This document shows positions 12,270 through 24,429 of a stretch of DNA of 64,000 bases, piece by piece. Below the pieces are notes generated by a model. That model had not been told where the DNA came from. It was given only the letters and a program-made list of their open reading frames with translations, and did not search any database. How positions within the stretch are numbered: the stretch's first letter is position 1; each line of letters opens with the position of its first letter. The translations under genes and the position numbers were made by a program. Origin of the DNA: Sordaria brevicollis (Eukaryota; Ascomycota; Sordariomycetes; Sordariales; Sordariaceae); contig JAUTDP010000003.1 in NCBI GenBank assembly GCA_033439795.1, positions 3,162,001-3,226,000 on the forward strand, given 5' to 3'.

Positions 12270-13444
12270 GGTGATTGTCTGTGTGTGTGTGGCTATAGGG
12301 TATGTCTCGTTAAATGATGGTGTTGCTTAACCGATTCGGACTAAGATTGACGGTTTTGTGTTGTTGTTGAGGGGAGTCGAAGCTCTGAAAGCAAGGTGAT
12401 GTCGAAGTTGTCACAGCGAAAGTGAGTCGCGGTCGAGATGCAGTTGGAGGCGCGGTTGCGGTTGCGGTTGCGGGATGGTTGCCAGCGACAGGGGCCGGGA
12501 CAGTGGTAAAAAAATGGAGACAAGGCTGGTGGTTGGTCAACTGGTTGGTTGAGAGCTTGTGCCGGAGCTGGTATTCAGAGCTACAATTACTGCGAAGCGT
12601 TGATATATGGTAGTCAAATTACAAACGTAAAGCAATTGTAACCGTTCGAAAACTGTTCTTGCAAAATCATCGAAAATCCAAAGGTGCTTGCCAAATTTGA
12701 CATATTGTTGCGGTTTCTGTTGGAGGGCGTTCCTGTCTTGGTTGTCATTGAGCCATGCCGGCCGCAAAGAAAAGTGGGTCTCTGCCGCAGCCTTAAGGTT
12801 CTCTTGTTCCTGTCTTGGCAACTTTATTGAATTGACTTCCTTGACCCCTGAATGCTTGCTACGCCGTTGTCTTGATAGTATAGGCAGCAGGTAATATTAA
12901 CAAGAATCATTGTTCGAAGAGTTGTTCTTCAGCTTCATATTCAATTCCATATGTCATTTTGGTCAACCGTTTGCTCTCTAGTTGATATCCTGTGTACTCC
13001 GTTCCAGCCACCGCCTTTTTTTGTGGCCGTCTATCCTTCTGTCTTTTCAATCATGGCGGCGTGTACGGGAACTAGTAATTAAGTGTGAGAGAAAGGTCGG
13101 AGCCTCTCCTCTTGCATCGTCCATCCATCCATCCATCCATCCGTACTTCCTCGACCGTGATAACAACTATCAAGAAGGCCAAACAATCCCGTATCCCCAG
13201 CTCTTATTCTCCCAGGCATCAGATTAGAATAGCATATATAGAAAGATATACAGGATAGTTGGATCATCGTTTCATAAATGCCCCATCATCACATGGCGCA
13301 TTTCCCCGTCATTAGTACATGAAGAAGTGCCTCTTTCTGGCAGTTCTTCTCTTCCCGGACAATGCCAAGGTGCCAGAGGACAGACTAGCTGCCTACCTGA
13401 CACCCAACATCACTCGACTTCCGCAACAGCACAGCTTTGGTTGC
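12270..13444. other. Intergenic: Paf1 promoter and Rer1 3' region
   Basis: This 1.18-kb gap lies upstream of Paf1 and downstream of Rer1, both minus-strand. The part just upstream of Paf1 has GT- and CA-rich tracts. A short tetranucleotide run of CCAT units lies at 13,121-13,142. The small frames here look like chance. Confidence 0.5.
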
Positions 13445-14153
13445 TTAGTTGCTGTTCTTGTTGTACCTCGCCTTGCCGATGGTAAAGGGGACATAACGGT
13501 ACTTGATCATGTGCTGGATTTGCTTGCGCACTGTTTTCCTATCGTTAGCTTTCTGTTTCCAAGAGTCTCGCTTGGCAGGGGCAGTGCAACATACTGGTAA
13601 GAATGAACAGCATAAGCCAGTACATAACCAGAACAGGCCAGAACACAGGGATGTTAAAGATCTCGAACCAGCTGCACACGAACGAAATGGCGACGGCGCG
13701 GGTGGCAGAGTGCCAGAACTTGAACTCGGGAAGGCGGCGGATAAACGGTCTGAACTCCTCGTCCTGCTTGGTCGGGAGGGTGCCGACGGAGCCGTCCTCC
13801 ATCTCGTTGTCGAGGGCGTCGCTCGAGGGGTCGAACTTGGGCGTCAGAAAAGCCAGGAAAAGGTTGAGAAGGTAGATGCCGAGGGCGTAGGCGACAATGT
13901 ACCAGCCTTGTGCCACGAACACCCGAAGGAAGAAGAGGAGCAGGGCCACGCCCGTGCCGATCCATCGGTATGTAACATAGGGTGTCGACTGGTCGAGGAG
14001 TGCTTGGTATTGCTGAAGAAACCATAAGTGTTAGCTATTATGATAGTGACAGAAAGACAGCACAGCCATGCTGGTAAGACATACCCTCTGGAGCTTGTTG
14101 CTCTGTGCAGTAAAAGTGCCAAAAGGCGTGTTCGGCTCCTCCACGGGCTCCAT
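13445..14153 (-). CDS. rer1: Rer1, Golgi-to-ER membrane-protein retrieval receptor
   Basis: Three exons, 14153-14085, 14012-13595 and 13530-13445, with introns of 72 and 64 nt (phases 0 and 1, both with GCTAAC branch sites), encode 190 residues, the usual Rer1 length. Recognisable landmarks are YQALLDQSTPYVTYRWIGT, the GWYIVAYALGIYLLNLFLAF membrane segment, LTPKFDPS, and DEEFRPFIRRLPEFKFW. Further on are the FVCSWFEIFNIPVFWPVLV membrane region and the MRKQIQHMIKYRYVPFTIGK C-terminus. The family has four membrane segments and returns escaped ER membrane proteins and unassembled subunits from the early Golgi in COPI vesicles. The last short exon (28 codons) is needed for the conserved C-terminal motif and is easy to miss. 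The gene diverges from the enoyl-CoA hydratase gene across 866 bp. Confidence 0.96.
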
Positions 14154-14848
14154 TGCGACGGTTTATGATAAGGTGTCTAAGTGTAGTTCGGTTTGCTTCG
14201 TTAAATCGATCGTAGTCTCGTTGGTATATCGTTGTCCAAAAGCTATCGACCAACAGGTGCAGGTGTAGGTGGGAAATGTATTCGTGGGATGTTGGTAGTT
14301 GCAAAGGGAAGATAAGGTAAGTGAAGGTGTTGAAGGGAAAAAAAGATGGCCGGGCTGTAAGAGGTAGCTGTAGCAGCAGCACAGGCACTGTAGGAACCTT
14401 GTATGGAGAAGTTGCGCGTATCCAACAGGCACCGCAATGACGAGACGTAACGGCGGCCGCGGATTGGGGGAGGGGACCTGTGTCTCACAGTCTCACTTTC
14501 CCCGTGGCGGGCAATCTGGCATCAGCCACGCAACACGAGCCTAGACCTGGCTCGTGAAAAGGGGTGGAATTTCTTGGTGCTGTGGCGTCAATGGTTATTG
14601 TTAGCTCAGACTCCCCCTGACACTTGGAAGTGTGGCTGTGAGGGGACGTCCCCCAAAACAAGAAAACACATGTGCCACTGGTTGCAAATGGGACAAGGAT
14701 CAACAACAGAGACAGGCATTCCCCAATTGACGTCGTTTAGACCGAGGATAACCAGTCGGGCCAAGCGTGTGGGGAACTCTGGGGCGTGCCGTTCGGTGCT
14801 GGGGAAATGGGACCTGCCCGTGGATGGTCATCGAACTGCTGGAGCTGT

Positions 14849-14865
14849 TAGCTAGCAGCTAGCTA
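14849..14865. promoter_or_regulatory. 17-bp palindrome in hydratase promoter
   Basis: TAGCTAGC and GCTAGCTA face each other across a single central A, a perfect odd palindrome. It lies 23 bp upstream of the TATA-like box of the enoyl-CoA hydratase gene, so a dimeric regulator could bind here. This is inference: low-complexity TAGC repetition alone could produce it. Confidence 0.35.
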
Positions 14866-14887
14866 CCCCTCGGTTGGACGGACGACT

Positions 14888-14895
14888 TATATAAG
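14888..14895 (+). promoter_or_regulatory. TATA-like box of the enoyl-CoA hydratase gene
   Basis: TATATAAG stands 125 bp upstream of the ATG at 15,020, a plausible distance for a core promoter with a leader of about 90-100 nt. The region around it is otherwise not AT-rich, which favours a real element. Confidence 0.5.
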
Positions 14896-15019
14896 CCGTT
14901 TGTGTGTTGCTCATAGATTTATTTACATTGCATTGTTCGTGCTGCAGGTGTTTCTCTCTTGCCATTGACACTTTTGTTTTGTGACCATCTCCGTCTGAAA
15001 CAACCACCACACAATCACC

Positions 15020-16153
15020 ATGCGCTCCGTTGCCTTCAACTCCCTCCGGGGTCTATCCCGGGCCGGCTCCCGCTTCCAGCCCGCTACCCTTCCCCGTGTT
15101 GCGGCTGCCCGTGCCTATTCTACTCCTGCCGAGAACCAGTATGAGTTCATCCAGGTCTCCGAGCCCCGTCCGGGTGTCGGTCAAGGTGAGCATCTCTTTA
15201 CTTTACCTGATTGCAATGATCATGAACACATGCGCTTGTCACTGTCTTGAGAGTCACGATAGTGGCACGATAGCACATGAAATGAAGCTGCAATTTCATG
15301 AAGACCATGGATGAAACGATGATAGGGGAATACTTCTCCAAAACGACCTCCATCCATCCGTTCCCCGATCCTCCCTCTCCGTACACCTTCTCACCCACGG
15401 ACTCATCACTAACGCTTCACAGTAACACTCAACCGCCCCAAAGCCCTCAACGCCCTCTCCACCCCTCTCATCACCGAACTCAACACCGCCCTCCTCTCCC
15501 TCCAGTCTTCCCCCACAATCCGCTCCATTGTGCTTACAGGCTCCGAGCGCGCCTTCGCCGCCGGCGCCGACATCAAAGAAATGGCCCCCCTGACCTTCTC
15601 CAAGGCCTACCTGGAGTCCTTCATCGAGTCCTGGTCCAACCTAACCTTCACCACAAAAAAGCCCATCATCGCCGCCGTCTCCGGCCACGCCCTGGGCGGC
15701 GGATGCGAGCTGGCAATGATGGCTGATATCATCTACTGCACCAAGACGGCCAACTTTGGACAACCTGAGATCAAGCTCGGTACCATCCCCGGTGCTGGTG
15801 GTTCCCAAAGATTGACCAGGGCGATTGGCAAGAGCAAGGCTATGGAGCTGATCTTGACCGGCAAGAGTTTTAGCGGGGAGGAGGCGGAGAGGTGGGGTTT
15901 GGCTGCTAGGGCATATGGAAGTTATGAGGAGTTGATGGAACAGAGCTTGAAGACGGCGGAGACGATTGCTGGATACAGTAAGGTGGCGGTGCAGGCGGCC
16001 AAGGAGGTGGTTAATAAGAGTCAGGAGTTGGGGCTGAGGGATGGGGTGGAGTATGAGAGAAGGGTGTTCCATTCTTTGTTTGGAAGTCAGGATCAGAAGA
16101 TTGGGATGAAGGCGTTTGCGGAGAAGGGGAAGGCTAAGTGGGTTGATGAGTAA
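15020..16153 (+). CDS. Mitochondrial enoyl-CoA hydratase (short-chain, crotonase family)
   Basis: Exon 15020-15185 is joined to 15423-16153 through a phase-1 intron of 237 nt (GTGAGC...CACAG, branch CTAAC), giving 298 residues. The first 33 or so residues are rich in Arg and Ser with no acids, a mitochondrial targeting sequence. The crotonase fold follows: TLNRPKALNAL, the oxyanion-hole segment FAAGADIKEM, then GGGCELAMMADI with one catalytic Glu (about residue 150) and FGQPEIKLGTIPGAGGSQRL with the second (about residue 170). The 20-residue spacing is that of the mammalian mitochondrial enzyme. The protein hydrates trans-2-enoyl-CoA to 3-hydroxyacyl-CoA, the second step of beta-oxidation, and may also serve branched-chain amino acid breakdown. 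The start is the first ATG after a TATA-like box, in a CACC ATG context. Other crotonase activities are unlikely given both glutamates. Confidence 0.95.
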
Positions 16154-17070
16154 GATGTCGGGACTGGGTAAACAGGACAGACTGTATGGATAAGATAGAA
16201 GATGAATAAGAGTGTGTGATGAGTACGAGAGGGATTGTGTCTGCGTTGTCTTGGTTGATTGTGACTTCTGAGGCATGTAGTTCTGGATACGTAGTCTACA
16301 ACTGGCACTGTTATCACCGAAGCAGCCTGACGATGAAGTCAAAGATCATCTGATCCTCAAGCGTGTCCTAGCCATTACACCTCTAGCCTCACTAGATCGT
16401 GTTCACAGAATGGCAATAGAGATAGGAAAGATGTGCCCAACTCAATTTATTTCTGGACAGTCCCAACCCCGAAGTCCTGAACAACACACATAACCTCATC
16501 AACTGTGGATGAGAGAGACCCAAGCCAAAAAGCCAAAAACAAACCAAACACCGACGAGCATGTACACCCCGAAGATTTGATATTCAGTACACACAGGTGA
16601 AGACAGTGGTTACTGTGAACAAGTGCTTGTCAAGGTAAAAGCGAGTCTAATAAGCATTATCATTCTAACCCTTTCCCCAAAAGCCGCATGTATGTATGTA
16701 TACCAGTCTAGCCGTGAAGCGGATAACAAACTTGCATCTATCAAGATCCTTCAAGCATGAATAATACACCCGCGTTTTTCCTTGCGTAAGCACTGCTTCC
16801 GTTCGTTCGTCCGTCCGTCCGTCCGTGAGAAATTGTCTGTATGTGTGTATGCATTTAAGCAAACTTTTCCTCCTAGAGCCTAAAAGCTGCCCTTCAAAAC
16901 GCCTTGCTTTTATCGCCGGTGTGATGTGACTTGTATCGTGATGTGCAATGTGCAGTGAAGTGTAATGTGTAATGTAGTAATGCCAATGAGTCAATATAGT
17001 AAATATGTTCATATAGCAAACCCTTTCCTTCCCTTTGTTCCCTTGCTTTTACCCCTCTCTAAACTCCGTG

Positions 17071-17132
<62 letters not shown>

Positions 17133-17254
17133 GTCGTGGTATCGTTGATGAAGTAAGAAAAGAAAATGAGCATCACTCGTGATGAAATGTATGCATGAAG
17201 AAAACATAAGAACCCCCTTAAACTCCTCAAGAAAAGAAATACCGGACCCCGTCG
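16154..17254. other. Intergenic, between convergent 3' ends
   Basis: This 1.1-kb gap holds the 3' regions of the hydratase (+) and TRK (-) genes. It contains a short CCGT/CGTT tetranucleotide run at about 16,799-16,827 and a 60-base A homopolymer at 17,071-17,130. No gene is seen. Confidence 0.55.
17071..17130. repeat. Poly(A) homopolymer, 60 bases
   Basis: Sixty consecutive A, directly after CTCCGTG and followed by CTGTCG. No retroelement body or target duplication is recognisable around it. True length is uncertain because such runs are error-prone in sequencing and cloning. Confidence 0.9.
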
Positions 17255-20233
17255 TTACTCGCTAAAACTACTAGGAGTAGACGGGAAACTCGGCTCCGAC
17301 TTCCGCTTCATCAACTTAAGATGATGGTGATCCACTCCCAACCGATGCGACGCCTCCGTCAGAGTATTCTGGTCAGATATCGTCGGATCCGTGTGATCAG
17401 TCTGATCGGAAGCAGGTCGGCGGTCGGGCGGGAACTGGAAGCCCTCGTGAATCGTCTCCTCATGATGCTGCTCTGGATTCGTTGCTCTCCTACGCATACT
17501 GTGCCAGCCGCTAGGTGTCGTGCCGTTAGCACCACCTTGATTGCCGACACTGCCGTGATGCGAATCTCTATTAGAGGGTCGCGCCATCGTACCGGCAGGG
17601 CCAAACTGCACAGAATGCCAAGTTTGCGGGTGAGGAACGTGACTGTGGTGACGATGTCCATCCGACGTTGAGGCCCTAGGGGGTCCGGGATGGAGGAGAG
17701 CGCCAAAGATATGACCGCCAATGTCGTTGCTGCGTTGGCGCCAGTGACGTCTGCGGCTCGTTTTGCTGGTCGTGCTCCACGCGTCACGGCCAGTGGTCAT
17801 AGCAGACACGTTGGACCGTTGTCTCTCGACGCTTTGCTCTTCCGGAATGCTCTTGCTGTCCAGCTCCTTGGGAAGAACGATGGCACGGTCAAGACCGTAT
17901 GGAAGACCACGATGACGACCTCGGATCAGTGTCATAATAATGAACACTTTTCCTGCAGTGCTGAAAATGGCCGATAGAGATGCGTTACCAGAAGAGTAAC
18001 CAAGACTCATGCCGACCGTGCCGTAGGCGCTGATGATCTCGAACATGAGCGCGAACATATCCGTCTCGCCGTTCATGATCCGCGAGCCTTCCGAGATAGC
18101 CAGCATGAACCAGAAAAGGGCAATGAACCATAAATCGAAAGAGAGCTGGCGACGCAAATGGGAGCCGATGTACGACAAATCGCTGGACGGAGCAGAATTG
18201 TTGTGTTCCTCTTCGCTCTCAGGGTTGGAGTAAATGCCCAGAGACATCTCTTCGTATACGTTTGTGCGACGAATCGACATGGCGATGGGGAGAACACTGA
18301 TGTACATCATGATCATGTACGACACCTTGACCGCCGGGTGTAGAGCCGCGAGGTTGATGCAAGAAAAGCCGGCCGTCCTCGTTGAGGCTGCCTCGAAGAG
18401 CCCATTAAGGACCTTGATGCCGGCAGGTAAGTCGACGACAGGTCCAGATCCCAGATCCAGTACGACGAAGAAGACAACGTCAACAATGTTGAGGCCAATC
18501 AGAATAAAAAAGAGCCACCACGTTGCCCCGGACGGGAAGAGGAGAATGAAGCAGCGACGGGGATGGTCAAGCAGGAAACGCACTTCCTCGTAGAGACCCG
18601 AATCGCGAGGTACGACGATGGACATGACCCAGATGATGAAACGCAACATGACGGGGAAGCCGGTGTTGCCGATAATGATGAGAAAGATCATCAACATCAA
18701 GGGCCAGACAGCAGTGTTGAACGAATTCATGCTGTCGGGAGTCAACGTGTAACCCAAGTCCATGAAAGCAGAGTTGGTGGTGAAAAAGGCCCACCAGACT
18801 CTGCTTTGGCCAGCGTTGTCGACAACCTGACCCCAATGGTCCTGCTTGAGGATCCACGGCAGCAAACCGACAAGTCCGAACAGATAAAACCCAACGAAGT
18901 AGCAGATGATGATCTTCTGTAGCAACTTCAACACACGGTACTCGATACCTCCCAGCTCCTCGCGCTGCTCAGCCGTCAGGTCGTGGAATTGAGAGTTGCG
19001 TCCCAGTGTCGGCTCCCAACTGAGATAGGGTGTTGGCTCCGTCTTGTCTCTAGTAAATGCCGACCTCATGGCTGAGAGTGATGGCCGCCTAGACATTCTC
19101 GAATTCGTCCTCTGCAGCTTCGGATCCACCTCCTCATCAACACGGTTCATGGTCGATGTCCGCGTATTCCTTCTGAACTTGAGATGGTTGATTTGTGGCA
19201 CAAAAGCATGCGTGAACGTCTTTGCGTCCTCGGCAACATCTTCCGTCATCGTTTCGTGTAGCTTGTGCCTGTCAGGTTCCTCGATCGTGATGGTTTGCGG
19301 TCGGCCGTTCAACATCACCATGGGCGTGGTAGGTTGATTTGGCTCGCGGTCCTCCTCCTCTGAGGCTTCGTCGACTCGGCTAGGCTTAGCGCCTCGCTCC
19401 ATATCTCTGGGGCCGGGAATTCGAAGAACCTCATCGTCCCGGTTGCGCTGTCGCTCAAGGATGGCGATATGCTCCTCGTCGGTTCTAAGGGGAGGAAGCT
19501 TAATCGTATCCAAGCCAAGGCCATCGCTCTTCTTGACGGTACCGGCAAACCTGATCTCGGGCTGTCGACGGTGATCTTCGGGGTGCTCTGGGTTTGGTTG
19601 ATCTGGGGCAGCGCGGCTATCGTACGTGGGCTTGTTGATTGAGCCCAACATGATACCGTCGTTGGTCATCCGGGGACTACCCGAACCGTGCATAACGGTG
19701 ATTGGTCTGCCGCCAACACCTCTTTCCACCTGTGATAGCATGTCGTTCCTCATCTGCGACTTCGACTTGGAAATCGTGCCTCTCCTCTGCTTGGCATCCT
19801 GGACGATGGTCTGCAGCTTCTTTTCGAACCAATATCTTCGTAGGGAAACCGTATAATAGCCGATTGCTATTGGGTTAGTGAGCATGGTGAGGAAGAAGAT
19901 AACTATCTGCGAAAATGTGTTGATCAGGTTGAGATCGACGGTGTTGAGACCACCCTGGGTACATGACCCAGCAGCGAAGAAGAGGGCATCGACATAGGCG
20001 AGTTTGCCCCGGTGAGAGGCGTAAATCAGAATTGACCCTACTATTGTGAGGCCAATGATGAGGGAATCTGTTCAAGCTGTCAGTTAATTGTTTTCGGGAA
20101 TGGAGTTGAAAAACGCACAGTGTACTGATTGATATCGGAAATGTGTTTCGGTCATGAGTTTTCTAGGCCGAAAACCGACACCATGTCGTAGTTTTGTCCA
20201 TTTCTCATGAGCTTTATTTCGTAGTCGGTCCAT
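17255..20233 (-). CDS. trk-1: TRK-type plasma-membrane potassium transporter
   Basis: Exon 20233-20119, a 51-nt phase-1 intron, and exon 20067-17255 encode 975 residues. The protein has the four membrane-pore-membrane repeats of TRK. Pore loops are near residue 75 (GSCTQGGLNTVDL), about 470 (NSAFMDLGYTLTPDSM), about 602 (STRTAGFSCINLA) and about 722 (AYGTVGMSLGYSSG). The filter glycine is present in each. The cytoplasmic loop between the first and second repeats is about 310 residues, hydrophilic and Arg/Asp/Ser-rich, as in fungal TRK proteins. RGRHRGLPYGLDRAI marks the conserved end of the last repeat, followed by a His/Ser-rich tail. It imports K+, driven by the membrane potential. The ATG at 20,233 follows an in-frame TAG and has a good context. 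ATG 20,155 is a possible alternative that would drop 26 residues resembling the yeast Trk1 N-terminus. The symbol follows the Neurospora name and assumes this is that orthologue. Confidence 0.93.
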
Positions 20234-22929
20234 GTTGGGCGACTATCGCGAGGATGTGGTATTATTGTGGAAAATTCGCCCCCTGAGTTGGTGATGGATG
20301 TCGTCAGGCAAAATAGGGGATAGGAGACCAGGGGGTCGTGAAGACAGGAACGGAGACGACTCCCGAACCGCCTGAAGTCGACGCAAAGGTCGAAACGGCA
20401 ACCGGTCAAGTGTTGTCTCTAGGAGGAAGGTGTCGATATCCTGTGGTGTAGTAAAAGTATAAAAAGGCTGATCGAGGTCTCGGCGTGCCAGACTCTGCTC
20501 CAAGGATGTGTGTGGCAGGGTGGTGTGGTAACAGACTTGACGGTTGAGAGGATCAACAGAGAGGATTACTGGATTAAGACAAGACAGGGTTGACCACAAG
20601 CATCAGAGCATATGTGATGATGGAGGGGCAGGGCCTGGGGTATTTGAGGTAAAGGAGAGCAATTGATAAAAGAATTATATATGTAGGTGGAAGGTAGTAA
20701 GTGCCTGAACCAGTGACTTGGGTCTGGAGTGGCGGGGCGGGATTGAGAAGGTGAGTGAAGTGAATTGAAGTGAAGTGATAGTTGGATTCACTTGTAGGTT
20801 CTGCCGTGGGATGAGAGATACGAGATGGAGGCTCCAGGGTTCCGTCTGTCGTTTGTTGCTTTTTGAGATGGTTTCGACCGACTTGAAGAGATAAAGACTG
20901 AAGAGTCTCCGTCTGCTCTTTCCAGTCCAGGGGGGGTTTCGTTTTCGCCGAGCAAAAGAGGTGGATGACAGGAATTGTGGTAAGGTAGGTGCGTTCGTTC
21001 GTTGCGGGTGAGTGGCAGGAATGGATGGGGGACAGGACCAGCAACCGAGGGTTTTTTTTCCTCCTCTTTTTTCCGGTACCTGGGGGCTGGGTTATCTCTT
21101 GCGAGAAATCGATGTTCTGTGTCCCGAATGACCTCAAAAGACCGCAAAGGCGCAATGCCAAATGTTGACTTTCTTGACCCGGTCCCCAAAAAAGATCGAG
21201 GAGTACAGACACCACAGCTAAGAAAGCCGAAAAGTGATAGGCACCGCCTCTTGTCAATGCCAAGAGCCAAGAACAAGACCCAGCTGCTGGATCACAGTCA
21301 AAAAGCCAACGACGTGCGAGCAAAAAGAGGCCCGAGAGGGTGCCGTCAGAACTGATGATTGCCGCCAAGACCCAAGGGTAACTAGGGTAGCACACTTTGT
21401 AATCAAAAACCCCAGGGTTGGCAGTGGTGAAGATCAGGTGAGAATCAGGGTTATTGCTGGTTTACGAGATGGAAAAGCCGATGGAAAAAAAGTGGAAAAA
21501 AAAGTTCGAGTTCACTGACAGTCTGTGTCGAGCAGGCGGCGGACTGGAGGGGCTGGCGGGTTGCATCAATCGGATCCACAACGGCTCAAGGGTGCGCTAG
21601 CGCATGCATATATAACACTTTAAAGTCCCGATTGATGAACCATGAAAGGTCGTCCACCGTTCCAGTTTCAGCACGTGGGTTATGGGCCGAGTTCGTTGAG
21701 CAAGATAGATTGATCGTCAGAAAGGAGAGCAAAGAGGGATAAAAGGTCAAGAAAGGAGAAAGGGAGACTCGTAGCAGGTAAGAAGACCTCGGGCTTCCGG
21801 ATCAACAAAGAAACACGACCTGAGCTTTATGACGGGGGACACAACGACGGGGGGCCAAGATCAAAGAGAAAGTCAGACACGGACAAGGGCCGCAGGGGCC
21901 TCTACAATGTTCGCTGTTCGCTGCTATTCTTCCCGCTGCGTCCCCCCCAACGAACGGAGGAGGAGCAAGGGCCAAGGCAACATCATGGAGCCATGGTGGA
22001 AGTTAGGGCATTCCTCCGGGACTTGGGGTGGCTTGGATTGCTTGGGCCACGACCACCGGCCATTCATCGCCGCCGGCAAAACCTCACCACTGACCACTCT
22101 CTCAGTGCCACTCCCACGATCCACGACGACGGGCGGTCAGGGGTGTGGACTGGTCAATGGTCATCATCCGCAGAGCCGGTCATCATCGTCGGGCACACAA
22201 TGACAACTCCAAACTCGGGTTCAACGGTGATCAGTCATCTTGGGTTGGTTGGTTGTCAAGTTGTCGTGTGAAATGTGAATCCGTGACCAAACTTGCCAAG
22301 TATTTCCAAAGAGGGCCCCATACTCCTAGAGACATCGGATCATTGACTAGTGATCACCTCTAGACAGACGAGTTGACGAAGTTTCGTCAAGGTCAGGCCG
22401 GGTCGGGTTTACCTAGGAACTAGGAAAAACGGTTACTTGCAGTACCGGAAGTACTCAACTACTAACGTCATCGATGGGACATCCAATAGCCGACGAAAAT
22501 CCAATCCTCTTATCAACGAGATCAGCAAAAAGGCCGAAACACTGCAGTTTACATATTGCGCGAAGACGTTTTCTGAAGTTGTGCCGTTGAAACAACCTTG
22601 GAACATTGGAAAGCTGGGTCAAAAGGACAATCAACAAAAGGGTCGCTGACAAACGGCAACGCCGCATCAGCGGTACCGGAAGCAATCAGAAGTGCAGGTC
22701 TGCGGTGATGACAATCAGCACAATCTACCGTAGAAACTCGCGAAATAGGCAATAGGTCCGGTGGTCCTAGTTTGCTGAAGTCTAGCATATAGAGGTAGGT
22801 TACTGCCTGGCTCAGCCCGCGTTCTATATAAGTAAATATATATACGTTAAGGCGGGGGGCATTATTTCTGGTCGGAGCTGACTGATTTGAGCCGTTTCTA
22901 CTATATTGTGCTCGGGGGGATTTATTCTA
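20234..22929. other. TRK upstream region and transition to AT-rich block
   Basis: About 2.7 kb with normal base composition until roughly 22,800. It should carry the TRK promoter and leader. An AATTATATAT stretch near 20,674-20,684 and ATATATAA near 21,608 are TATA-like candidates. Long frames exist on both strands (for example 20574-21395, minus) but they show no family resemblance and have leader-like composition. Past about 22,830 the sequence turns AT-rich. No gene is supported. Confidence 0.55.
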
Positions 22930-23644
22930 TTTTATTGGGGGGATTGGTATAGTTTTTCTTCTTCTTTTAAGCAACCACCCTAATTATAATATAATTATTC
23001 AAAGTTTATCCCTATCTTTTTTTTTCCCTATTTCTCTACCCTAATTACAGTATAACGCAACGCTATAGCTCTATACTTCGAAAAGCCTAGAATCCTTATT
23101 AAATATATCTTTATTATTTATAAATAAATAAAGGAAATAAAGTATTTAAAATAAATAAGGGTAGTATTAATAGCTTTTAAATATTATAAATAACTTTTAC
23201 AATTCGGGCTAATTTAAAGAAGGTTATAATTACCTTATTATCCTTCGAATACTATTATCCCTTAATATAAAAGAGGGATTAAGTTTAATAGATTTCGAAA
23301 AGTATACCTATTATAAGTAAATTCGTAAGCGAAGCCGTAAAATTATCGAGAATTTTATTAAATTTGGTATTAAGGTTTATTATTATATTACGGACTTTAA
23401 TAAATATTGGGAGAAATAGGACGACCGTTTAAAGATTATAAAATTTTAGTAAAAAGGTTTTACTATTATTTTTCGTTACTAAGACGACGAAAAGGGGGAG
23501 GAAAAGGGGGAGGAAACCGATAGCGCTAAATCTATTGAATAGGGTGAGGGTAATAATACTAAAAGTATTAAATTTACCTTTATTAAAAGTGGAGATTCTA
23601 ATAAGAGTAATAAGGAGCTTTAATTATTTATAATTAAACGGCTA

Positions 23645-23693
<49 letters not shown>
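23645..23693. repeat. (ATT)n microsatellite, about 16 copies
   Basis: Uninterrupted ATT units inside the pogo-like relic. It contains no CpA and so cannot be touched by RIP. Confidence 0.9.
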
Positions 23694-23694
<1 letters not shown>

Positions 23695-24396
23695 AACTCG
23701 TATACCCTTAATTTAACCATTAACTCTACTTTCTTAAGCCTTCTTAATTCCCTCTTTATAAAACCTCTTTTTAGAAGTTTTTCCGTTAATTAAGCTTTTA
23801 TAAAGTGACTATATCGCGCTATAGCCGCTTCCTCTACTACTATACGCCTTCTCTCCCTCTCCCTAGCAAAATCCTCTCCTTCTAAATAAAAAATAAAATT
23901 AATATTATTTTTATTTTCAAAAATAATTTTAAAGTCGCTAAATTCGTTAGCCTCGGTATTAATTACTTACTATTAATTATCCTAGATTAGAATATCGGTA
24001 GGGATATTTTTGATACGGATAAGGTCGTTTTTTAAACCGTCGGGAAGAATCGAAATACTATTATCTTTAAAAGATTTGATAATAAAATCTTTTTTTTCTA
24101 TTTATAAGCGCTAGAAGCAATTATAGATTACCTACGTAACCTATATATTATTAATTATTATAATAGTTTATTAAGGTTATTCTCTTTTTTATTTATACCC
24201 TTTTATTAAATATTATAATAATTTAATTAGGGTAATTTCTTTCTTATTATATTTAAAGTCATTAAATTTCATCCTTTATTATTTATTTAAATCCCTTATT
24301 AATATAAGTATCTAAATACTAAAGTAAATTCGTAAGACTATTAAGGATAAGTACTATTATAAATTTATTAAGGAGGTTTTAATCCTCTTCCTTTAC

Positions 24397-24397
<1 letters not shown>

Positions 24398-24429
<32 letters not shown>
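24398..24429. repeat. (ATT)n microsatellite, about 10 copies
   Basis: Second uninterrupted ATT run inside the same relic, next to the region encoding the end of the DDE domain. Confidence 0.85.

Larger units (their letters stand above)
14154..15019. promoter_or_regulatory. Divergent promoter region (Rer1 and enoyl-CoA hydratase)
   Basis: This 866-bp gap lies between two start codons. It contains a TATA-like box (14,888-14,895) and a palindrome (14,849-14,865) placed to serve the + gene. No equally clear element is seen on the Rer1 side. Confidence 0.6.

Noticed and set aside
20574..21395. 273-codon minus-strand open frame upstream of TRK
   Set aside because: No family resemblance, low-complexity and leader-like composition, overlapping frames of similar length on the other strand.
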